From: an uncultured Clostridia bacterium
Lineage (GTDB): Bacteria > Bacillota > Clostridia > Christensenellales > Borkfalkiaceae
Direction: 5' to 3'
Assembly (NCBI GenBank): GCA_944369635.1
Contig: CALVXL010000121.1
Location: forward strand, 1-8,379
Length of the DNA: 8,379 nucleotides
Every line of letters begins with the position of its first letter. Within the stretch, counting starts at the first letter, position 1. Both the position numbers and the translations under genes were made by a program. Positions 1 through 5,704 of this stretch are shown here, in pieces. A model generated the notes under the pieces. That model was not told the origin of the DNA, ran no database searches, and worked only from the letters and a program-made list of their open reading frames with translations.

Positions 1-567
1 ATATTCCACTTCGGCGTCGGAAAGCGCGGTTTTACAATCGGGGCACCAGTTGATGATCCTTGCCCCGCGATAAATCAGTCCTTTTTCATACAGATTGACA
101 AATACTTCCCGCACGGCCCTGGAGCAACGCTCGTCCATGGTAAAAGCCAGCCTGTCCCAATCGCAGGAGGAACCGAGGCATTTAAGCTGTTCCACAATCC
201 TGCCGCCGTATTTTTCCTTCCATGCCCAAGCGCGACGCAAAAATTCTTCCCTGCCGACCTGTTCTTTGGTAAGGCCTTCGGCTGCAAGCTGTTCCACGAT
301 CTTTACTTCCGTGGCGATGGATGCGTGATCGGTGCCGGGAAGCCACAGCGCGGAATACCCCTGCATTCTCTTGAAACGCGTCAGAATATCCTGCAACGTC
401 TCGTCAAGCGCATGTCCCATATGCAGTTGCCCCGTAATATTCGGGGGCGGCATCATAATGGTGAAAGGAAGCTTCTCGGGATCGACATAAGCTTTAAAAT
501 ATCCTTTATTTTGCCAATTTTCGTAGATTTTTTTCTCAAAATCCGCGGGAGTATAGGTTTTTTCCAT
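1..567 (-). CDS. valS: Valyl-tRNA synthetase, N-terminal part (gene runs off the window)
   Basis: This cytoplasmic class I aminoacyl-tRNA synthetase attaches valine to tRNA-Val. The 189 visible codons give the start of the Rossmann catalytic domain. They contain PPPNITG (residues 40-46), the HIGH-type motif HMGH (49-52) and LPGTDHASIATE (76-87), a combination that points to ValRS rather than IleRS or LeuRS. NWCPDCKTALSDAEVEY (173-189) marks the approach to the inserted editing (CP1) domain. The KMSKS motif and the anticodon-binding and coiled-coil domains lie beyond position 1. The ATG at 567-565 is chosen because GGAG stands 8 bases upstream (576-579), and the protein then begins MEKTYTPADFEKKIYENW, as full-length ValRS proteins do. 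The gene diverges from the ABC importer operon and has a perfect-consensus promoter. The leader is too short for a T-box. Confidence 0.96.
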   Translation of the reverse strand, partial: MEKTYTPADFEKKIYENWQNKGYFKAYVDPEKLPFTIMMPPPNITGQLHMGHALDETLQDILTRFKRMQGYSALWLPGTDHASIATEVKIVEQLAAEGLTKEQVGREEFLRRAWAWKEKYGGRIVEQLKCLGSSCDWDRLAFTMDERCSRAVREVFVNLYEKGLIYRGARIINWCPDCKTALSDAEVEY

Positions 568-621
568 TCTGTTTTCTCCAAAAACCGATTTAATCTTTTC
601 CGTAAAATTGCGTATGGAATT

Positions 622-650
622 ATTATAATAAACTTTATGCCGAATGTCAA
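622..650 (-). promoter_or_regulatory. Sigma-A promoter of valS (perfect consensus)
   Basis: Read on the minus strand, TTGACA (650-645) is followed by a 17-base spacer and TATAAT (627-622), so both hexamers and the spacing are ideal. Transcription would start near 615, leaving a leader of roughly 48 bases before the valS ATG at 567. The -35 lies next to a possible plus-strand TATAAT (652-657), so this promoter may compete with transcription of the importer operon. Confidence 0.85.
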
Positions 651-663
651 ATATAATTAAGCG

Positions 664-680
664 CCGATTATCAAAATCGG
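664..680. promoter_or_regulatory. Possible operator: CCGATT-N5-AATCGG inverted repeat
   Basis: A 17-base inverted repeat, CCGATTATCAAAATCGG, with 6-bp arms sits in the gap between valS and the ABC importer operon. It overlaps the candidate plus-strand -35 (668-673). With a one-base bulge the pairing extends to 662-683. There is no T-run after it and no plus-strand gene before it, so it is unlikely to be a terminator. It could be a repressor site or a leader hairpin. The binding protein cannot be named. Confidence 0.3.
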
Positions 681-697
681 GCGTGTTTTCATACAAT
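668..697 (+). promoter_or_regulatory. Candidate promoter of the ABC importer operon
   Basis: TTATCA (668-673, 4/6 to consensus) and TACAAT (692-697, 5/6) are separated by 18 bases. Transcription would start near 704, just before the ribosome binding site at 718. The octamer CATACAAT (690-697) also equals the usual -10 of sigma-E promoters, but no good sigma-E -35 precedes it. A competing -10, TATAAT at 652-657, lacks a recognisable -35. The assignment is therefore tentative. Confidence 0.4.
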
Positions 698-728
698 GAA
701 CTATACAAAAATTTTTCGGAGACTGAAC

Positions 729-1721
729 ATGAAAAAAATCATTGTTGCAATTTTGGCTATTGTCTTATTTGCTTTGCCTTTCTCCGCATGCAAAAAAGAC
801 GACGACGGACTGAAAAAAATAGAACTCAACGAAGTCACCCACTCGGTTTTCTACGCGCCTTTATACGTAGCGATCGAAAAGGACTTTTTTAAAGAAGAAG
901 GTCTTGAAATCAAACTGACCAACGGAGGCGGAGCGGATAAAGTGATGACCGCCGTACTTTCAAACAGCGCGCAGATCGGACTGATGGGGCCCGAAAGCAG
1001 TTTATACGTATATAATCAGGGCAAAACCGATTATCCCATTGTCTTCGGTCAACTCACCCAAAAAGACGGGTCTTTCCTCGTCTCGCGCGTAGACGAACCG
1101 GACTTCAAATGGGAAGATCTGGCCGGCAAGGGAATCCTCGCAGGGAGACCGGGCGGCGTGCCTTTGATGACTTTCGAATACTTAGTAAATCAGCATAATC
1201 TTTATGACGGCGAAGACCTTACCCTCATCACAGACGTACAATTCGATCTGATGACGGCGGCTTTCGAATCGGGCACGGGCGATTACTGCACCATGTTCGA
1301 ACCCTTGGCGTCCGAATACGAAAAAGCGGGTAAAGGTTACGTGGTTGCAAGCGTCGGCGAAGGCGCGGGCGAAGTCCCCTACACTTCTTTTGTGGCTAAA
1401 CAAAGCTATATTGAAAAGAACCTCGAAACGATCAACGCATTTTTGAGAGCGTTAAAAAAAGCATACGATTTTATGAACACCGCGACAGACGAAGAGATCG
1501 CGCAAGCCATCGTCGGTCAATTTCCCTCCACTTCCGTAGAATCTCTGACCGTTTCCGTAACGAGTTATAAAGCGATAGACGCGTGGACGGACGATCTTAC
1601 GATGAGCGAAGAAAGCTTTAACCGTCTGCAAGACATCATGCAGAATGCCGGCGAACTCGACGAACGCGTACCTTTTGAAAAAGTTGTGAACAACTCCTAC
1701 GCGGAGGCGATATTCAAATAA
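729..1721 (+). CDS. ABC transporter substrate-binding lipoprotein, NitT/TauT (NMT1/THI5-like) family
   Basis: This is the extracytoplasmic solute receptor of the importer encoded with the next two genes. The ATG at 729 is preferred over the one at 696 because GGAG (718-721) lies 7 bases before it and the protein then begins with a proper lipoprotein signal: MKK, hydrophobic IIVAILAIVLFALPF, then the lipobox FSAC with the acylated Cys at residue 21. Phe at -3 is less usual than Leu. The mature part has the two-lobed type II binding-protein fold typical of SsuA/TauA/ThiY proteins. Family-typical stretches include FYAPLYVAIEKDFFKEEGLEI after the linker, and GGGADKVMTAVLSNSAQIGL. The length of 330 aa is normal. 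The substrate is not shown: sulfonate, pyrimidine (thiamine precursor), riboflavin and other small organics are all carried by this family, and no pathway gene or riboswitch is adjacent. Confidence 0.9.
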   Translation: MKKIIVAILAIVLFALPFSACKKDDDGLKKIELNEVTHSVFYAPLYVAIEKDFFKEEGLEIKLTNGGGADKVMTAVLSNSAQIGLMGPESSLYVYNQGKTDYPIVFGQLTQKDGSFLVSRVDEPDFKWEDLAGKGILAGRPGGVPLMTFEYLVNQHNLYDGEDLTLITDVQFDLMTAAFESGTGDYCTMFEPLASEYEKAGKGYVVASVGEGAGEVPYTSFVAKQSYIEKNLETINAFLRALKKAYDFMNTATDEEIAQAIVGQFPSTSVESLTVSVTSYKAIDAWTDDLTMSEESFNRLQDIMQNAGELDERVPFEKVVNNSYAEAIFK

Positions 1722-1752
1722 CGCGGCGTTCCGCCTTTACGGGAGAAATACT

Positions 1753-2493
1753 ATGGAAAAACTGTTGGAATTAAAACACGTTGCATTGACGTATCAGACA
1801 AAAACCGACGAAGTAAAAGCGGTGAAAGATCTTTCTTTTACCTTGGATCAAGGGGAATTCATTTCGGTGATCGGGCCGTCGGGTTGCGGAAAAACGACCA
1901 TACTTTCCCTGATCGCGGGACTGATGAAACCGACGCACGGAGAAATTTTCGTTGCGAAAGCAAACGCCCAGTTCGGTTATATGCTTCAAAAAGATCAGCT
2001 TTTCCCCTGGCGGACCATCGAGAAAAATATTTATCTTCCGCTGGAAATCAAAAAGAAATGCGATGCGGAACATAAGTCCTATGCGCTGGAACTTTTGCAA
2101 AAATACGGACTCGGCGAATTCAGGAAAAATTACCCCTCGCAATTATCCGGCGGAATGCGGCAAAGAGCCGCGCTGATCAGGACGCTTGCGCTTAATCCCG
2201 ATATATTGTTGCTCGACGAACCTTTTTCCGCCCTCGACTATCAGACGCGGCTATCGGTATGCGACGATGTTTATCACATCATCAAACACGAGGGAAAATC
2301 GACGATTCTGGTCACACACGATATATCCGAAGCCATTTCCCTTGCGGATAAGATCATTGTTCTCTCTCAAAGACCGTGCTTTGTAAAATATATTCACAAA
2401 ATCGATCTCGGCGGGCGCACGCCGCTCGAACGGAGAGAGCATCCCGAATTCGGAAAATGGTTTGAAAAACTTTGGAAGGAGCTGAACGAATGA
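1753..2493 (+). CDS. ABC transporter ATP-binding protein, NitT/TauT (SsuB/TauB) type
   Basis: This cytoplasmic ATPase subunit powers the importer. All nucleotide-binding motifs are intact in the 246-aa protein: Walker A GPSGCGKTT (41-49), Q-loop Gln79 in YMLQKDQLFPW, signature LSGGMRQ (131-137), Walker B ILLLDEP (151-157), D-loop SALD (159-162) and the H-loop His189 in VTHD. The Q-loop context (LFPWRTIEKNI) and the signature LSGGMRQR are typical of the SsuB/TauB/ThiZ group. GGGAG (1741-1745) lies 7 bases before the ATG. The gene starts 31 bases after the binding protein and its stop overlaps the permease start, so the three genes form one operon. The substrate cannot be read from an ATPase of this group. 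Confidence 0.93.
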   Translation: MEKLLELKHVALTYQTKTDEVKAVKDLSFTLDQGEFISVIGPSGCGKTTILSLIAGLMKPTHGEIFVAKANAQFGYMLQKDQLFPWRTIEKNIYLPLEIKKKCDAEHKSYALELLQKYGLGEFRKNYPSQLSGGMRQRAALIRTLALNPDILLLDEPFSALDYQTRLSVCDDVYHIIKHEGKSTILVTHDISEAISLADKIIVLSQRPCFVKYIHKIDLGGRTPLERREHPEFGKWFEKLWKELNE

Positions 2494-3299
2494 AAAAAGA
2501 CAAGACAAAAGAATTTTCAGCCGATCATATTAAATATCTCGGCAAACTCCGCAAAAAAACAGCGCTTGTCTGGGCGCTCGGACTCGGCATTCTCGCTGCG
2601 GCGCTCCTGCTTTGGCAGCTACTTGCCGATACCGGCGTATTTGACGTATTTATCACAAGCAGTCCGAAGCGCATCGTCGTTACCATTGCGGATCTGATTA
2701 AGAACGACAATCTGTTTTACCATATCGGCGTAACGCTGTACGAAACCGTACTCGGCTTTCTGATCGCCGTAGTACTCGGCACATTCATCGCTTTGCTTTT
2801 ATGGTGGTCCGACGTGCTGCGGAGGGTTTTCGAACCCTATCTCATCGTATTAAATGCTCTGCCGAAGATCGCGTTAGGGCCGATCATCATCGTCTGGTGC
2901 GGGAGCGGCAGCAAGTCTATCGTGTTAATGGCGGTTCTCATCGGACTGATCGTAACCATCATCAATATGCTGAGCGGCTTTCTCGCCACCGACAAAGATA
3001 AAATTCTGTTGATGCGCTCCATGGGGGCAACGAAATTTCAGATTCTCAGAAAACTCGTCATACCCGGCACGATGAAAACTTTTGTGAGCACACTTAAAAT
3101 CGACGTGGGCATGGCGTGGATCGGCTCCGTCATGGGCGAATACATGGTATCCAAAGCGGGACTCGGCTATCTGATCGTCTACGGCGGGCAGGTATTCAAA
3201 CTCGATCTCGTCATGGCGGCGACCGTCGTTCTTTGTCTGCTTGCAACGCTTATGTATCTTGTCGTTGCGGCGGTAGAAAAAATTCTCATTAAAAACTGA
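2490..3299 (+). CDS. ABC transporter permease, NitT/TauT (SsuC/TauC) type
   Basis: This is the inner-membrane channel subunit (BPD_transp_1 family), presumably a homodimer working with the preceding ATPase and lipoprotein. The start is ATG 2490, with AAGGAG (2476-2481) 8 bases upstream. The ATG overlaps the ATPase stop as ATGA (2490-2493), which indicates translational coupling. A TTG at 2472 is in frame but has no good ribosome binding site. The 269-aa protein has a charged N-terminus and about six membrane segments (roughly 25-46, 83-105, 113-137, 142-163, 204-222 and 240-263). The ATPase-contacting EAA loop lies around 175-195 (MRSMGATKFQILRKLVIPG), with the family Gly at 179 but without the canonical Glu-Ala-Ala. 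The downstream terminator ends the operon. Confidence 0.92.
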   Translation: MKKDKTKEFSADHIKYLGKLRKKTALVWALGLGILAAALLLWQLLADTGVFDVFITSSPKRIVVTIADLIKNDNLFYHIGVTLYETVLGFLIAVVLGTFIALLLWWSDVLRRVFEPYLIVLNALPKIALGPIIIVWCGSGSKSIVLMAVLIGLIVTIINMLSGFLATDKDKILLMRSMGATKFQILRKLVIPGTMKTFVSTLKIDVGMAWIGSVMGEYMVSKAGLGYLIVYGGQVFKLDLVMAATVVLCLLATLMYLVVAAVEKILIKN

Positions 3300-3319
3300 A
3301 ACAAAAAAATACATGCGAA

Positions 3320-3354
3320 ACGCGCGGGGCACAACTGCCCCGCGCGTCTTTTTT
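3320..3354 (+). terminator. Intrinsic terminator of the ABC importer operon
   Basis: A 12-bp perfect GC-rich stem (3320-3331 with 3336-3347; core CGCGCGGGGCA) closes on a CAAC loop and is followed by six T (3349-3354). It lies 20 bases after the permease stop. On the opposite strand only three T follow the stem directly, with a longer T-run some bases later, so termination of the convergent spoIVA transcript here is possible but weaker. Confidence 0.95.
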
Positions 3355-3371
3355 CGGGAGGTTTATATAAA

Positions 3372-4850
3372 TTAAAGAAGTATACAGATGATCCCGCCAT
3401 CGCCTTCGTTGACGATCTTGCCGAGCGTCTTGCACATCTTGTTGCGCGCGTCCTCCGGCATCGCCTTAATCTTACCCGAAAGGCTTTCCTCCATCAGATC
3501 ATAGAGGGATTTGCCAAACATATTCGTATCCCAAATCCCTTGCGGATTACTTTCGAATTCTTTCATCATATAATTGACGAGTTCTTCACCTTGTTTTTCC
3601 GTTCCCACGATGGGATTGACTTCCGCCGAAACGTCTACTTTCATGATGTGCAGGCTGGGCGCGGTCGCCTTTAATTTCACACCGTAGCTACCTCCGCGCT
3701 TGACGAGTTCGGGTTCGGATAGGGACAGTTCGCTGACCGTGGGCGTAACGATTCCGTATCCGCTTTCCTCCGCGCTTTTCAGCGCATCCTTGATCTTGCC
3801 GTATTCACGCTTTGCTTCCGCAAGAGATTTTATGTAGCTCATCAACTGGTAATCGTCCTCTATCTCATCGCCGCATTCTTCACTCAGCACGTCGTAGAAA
3901 AGCCCCGGTTTTGCGGAAATGGAATAAACGACCTTGCCTTCGCCGAGTTTTACTTCGCTGATTTCGGGATTGGTCAGCTTTTCATCGTCGCCGAACATTT
4001 CTCCAAGCCCCGCATAATCTTTCATCTTGCTCATGCCCGCGGTAGCTTCCTTCACCTTTTCGGTGATCTCGCGAATGATTTTATTGTCGCACGGCAACGC
4101 TTTCATCCACTTGGGTAAAGAAATATCCACGCTTTGTAACGGGAATTCGTAAAGAATCTGTTCTAAAACGGCGGTGATATCTTCCATCGTAAGTTTCGTT
4201 GCGTTCACCGCAAGCACAGGAACGCCGTACTTACCTTCGAGCGAATTTTTCAAAGAAACGCTGTCGGCCGCAGTCGGATCCTTAACGTTCAGAACGATCA
4301 CAAAGGGTTTATTGAGTTCTTTGAGCTCCTTTACCACGCGTTCTTCCGCAGAAACGTAACTCGTGCGGGGAATTTCGCCGAAACTTCCGTCCGTCGTGAC
4401 AACCACGCCGATTGTCGAATGTTCGGAAATCACCTTTTTCGTGCCGAGTTCCGCCGCTTTTTCAAAAGGCATTTCCTTACTGCTCCACGGCGTTTTCACA
4501 AGGCGGGGTTTCTGCCCTTCTTCATGTCCCATCGCACCGTCAACAAGATATCCGACGCAATCGATCAACCGCACTTTTGCCGAAACTTTGTTTTTCAGCT
4601 GGATTTTTACTGCATTTGCGGGAATGAATTTCGGTTCGGTAGTCATAATGGTTTTACCGTCCGCCGACTGCGGCATTTCATCCGTTGCAATCTGCTTGTT
4701 GAGCTTATTGGAAATATTGGGCAAAACCAACGTTTCCATAAACTTGGTCACAAACGTGGACTTGCCCGGTCTGACAGGACCTACAACGCCGATATAAATG
4801 TCGCCGCCGGTCCGTTTGGCTATATCTTTATAGATATCGAATTTTTCCAT
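3372..4850 (-). CDS. spoIVA: Stage IV sporulation protein A (spore coat basement-layer ATPase)
   Basis: SpoIVA is made in the mother cell, polymerises on the forespore surface using ATP hydrolysis, is anchored there through SpoVM, and forms the platform for coat assembly and cortex formation. The start is ATG 4850, with GGGAGG (4859-4864) 8 bases upstream. The protein begins MEKFDIYKDIAKRTGGDIY, close to the Bacillus subtilis start as I remember it, and its 492 aa match the usual length. The N-terminal TRAFAC-like domain has the P-loop GPVRPGKST (24-32, Lys30), the KTIMTTEPKF segment with Thr70/Thr71, and the DCVG motif (Asp97). The C-terminal half contains GVKLKATAPSLHIMKVDV and IVGTEKQGEELV and ends NEGDGGIICILL. 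Pro28 replaces the Thr I recall at this P-loop position in other SpoIVA proteins. The gene lies after plsY and has its own sigma-E-like promoter. Confidence 0.97.
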   Translation of the reverse strand: MEKFDIYKDIAKRTGGDIYIGVVGPVRPGKSTFVTKFMETLVLPNISNKLNKQIATDEMPQSADGKTIMTTEPKFIPANAVKIQLKNKVSAKVRLIDCVGYLVDGAMGHEEGQKPRLVKTPWSSKEMPFEKAAELGTKKVISEHSTIGVVVTTDGSFGEIPRTSYVSAEERVVKELKELNKPFVIVLNVKDPTAADSVSLKNSLEGKYGVPVLAVNATKLTMEDITAVLEQILYEFPLQSVDISLPKWMKALPCDNKIIREITEKVKEATAGMSKMKDYAGLGEMFGDDEKLTNPEISEVKLGEGKVVYSISAKPGLFYDVLSEECGDEIEDDYQLMSYIKSLAEAKREYGKIKDALKSAEESGYGIVTPTVSELSLSEPELVKRGGSYGVKLKATAPSLHIMKVDVSAEVNPIVGTEKQGEELVNYMMKEFESNPQGIWDTNMFGKSLYDLMEESLSGKIKAMPEDARNKMCKTLGKIVNEGDGGIICILL

Positions 4851-4879
4851 ATAAAAAACCTCCCATACATTACACAAAT

Positions 4880-4908
4880 AATATATGAGAGGCTTTATCC
4901 GATTATGA
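4880..4908 (-). promoter_or_regulatory. Candidate sigma-E (mother-cell) promoter of spoIVA
   Basis: On the minus strand, TCATAATC (4908-4901) resembles the sigma-E -35 consensus KMATATTT. After a 13-base spacer, CATATATT (4887-4880) resembles the -10 consensus CATACAHT. Transcription would start near 4872, about 22 bases before the spoIVA ATG and just upstream of GGGAGG. Transcription of spoIVA by sigma-E is established in Bacillus subtilis. The site here is inferred from pattern alone. Confidence 0.6.
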
Positions 4909-4921
4909 AAAATTTTCAACT

Positions 4922-5704
4922 TTATTTTTCCGACCTGTTTTCATCGGTATTTTCCTGCATTTTTTGCGCTTGTTCTGCCCTTTTCGCCGCTTTTTTTTCG
5001 CGCATCTTTACGATCATCTCCCGAATGGAAGTGGGATGCTCTTCTCCCGCAAGCATCCGCTCGATATTTTTTCGATGCGCAAACCAGGTAATAAAACATA
5101 TTCCGAAAATCAGCATATTCGCGACAATGTAAAACGGAACGATTTCACTTTTCATACCGTAAAGCAGAAACAAACGTATGCTTGCACATACCGCGGGCGG
5201 CGTGATCGCAATAAACGACCCCATTGCGCCGTATTCGGTAAAATAAATAAACAATACTGCCGCAGTAAGGCTCATCAGCTCTACGACAAACCATTCCCAT
5301 CCCGTTAAAACAGATGAAGCTAAAAAGACGCCGATGGTAGTTGCTATACCTTTACCGCCTTTAAACTTATAAAATACAGGGTAAATATGACCTAAAACAG
5401 CAAAAAAACCGCAAAGATATATTCCCAGATCGCCCAAATCGAATTCCGCCGTCGTAAGTTGTCTGCCGCGAAGCACAAAAAAACCTACGATTGCCGGAAT
5501 CAACCCTTTGAGCATATCGAGAAACAGCGTAAGCAAGCCGAATTTCAACCCGAAATTGCGGCTCATATTGAGCGTTCCGGGATTGCCGCTTCCCACCTGC
5601 CGAATATCGCTTTTCTTCAATTTTGAGATCATGATCGCGTTGTTGAAGCATCCGATTAGATACGATCCCGCGGCAAGAATGATCAGAATCCACCAGTTAT
5701 TCAT
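4922..5704 (-). CDS. plsY: Acyl-phosphate:glycerol-3-phosphate acyltransferase PlsY, with an extended charged C-terminus
   Basis: PlsY is a membrane enzyme that transfers an acyl group from acyl-phosphate (made by PlsX) to glycerol-3-phosphate, giving lysophosphatidic acid, the first step of phospholipid synthesis. SYLIGCFNNAIMISKL (14-29) is the typical first segment. The three catalytic motifs are present: VGSGNPGTLNMSR (37-49; Ser39 and Arg49), FKGGKGIATTIG (114-125) and HRKNIER (210-216; His210 and Asn213). About seven hydrophobic segments are visible. At 260 aa the protein is longer than the usual 190-220, mainly because of a Lys/Glu/Arg-rich tail (about 225-260). Its ATG lies inside the end of der (8-base overlap), with AGGGG four bases upstream, so the two genes are co-transcribed and probably coupled. 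No terminator is visible before spoIVA. Confidence 0.94.
   Translation of the reverse strand: MNNWWILIILAAGSYLIGCFNNAIMISKLKKSDIRQVGSGNPGTLNMSRNFGLKFGLLTLFLDMLKGLIPAIVGFFVLRGRQLTTAEFDLGDLGIYLCGFFAVLGHIYPVFYKFKGGKGIATTIGVFLASSVLTGWEWFVVELMSLTAAVLFIYFTEYGAMGSFIAITPPAVCASIRLFLLYGMKSEIVPFYIVANMLIFGICFITWFAHRKNIERMLAGEEHPTSIREMIVKMREKKAAKRAEQAQKMQENTDENRSEK

Noticed and set aside
696..728. Earlier ATG (696) for the substrate-binding protein
   Set aside because: It would put an 11-residue charged stretch before the lipoprotein signal and has a poor ribosome binding site. It also overlaps the candidate -10, while ATG 729 has GGAG at 7 bases.
568..728. T-box or thiamine (TPP) riboswitch in the valS/importer gap
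   Set aside because: I looked for the T-box AGGGTGG-type sequence and for the TPP motifs CTGAGA and ACC-TGATCTGGATAATGC on the relevant strands and found neither. The gap is also too short.
1724..1735. Small GCGG-CGTT-CCGC hairpin between the binding protein and ATPase genes
   Set aside because: The stem is only four pairs and has no T-run, so it is neither a convincing terminator nor a clear processing site.
4281..4290. Possible NKxD GTPase motif in SpoIVA (LNVKDP)
   Set aside because: The order is N-V-K-D rather than N-K-x-D, and SpoIVA is known as an ATPase without a true NKxD, so no guanine specificity is implied.
4851..4919. N-terminal extension of SpoIVA to position 4919
   Set aside because: The 23 extra codons cover the ribosome binding site and the sigma-E-like promoter, and the family starts at MEKFDIYKDIA (ATG 4850).
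4419..5132. 237-codon open frame on the plus strand
   Set aside because: It lies antisense to spoIVA and plsY, both unmistakable, and its translation has no recognisable domain. It is a shadow frame.
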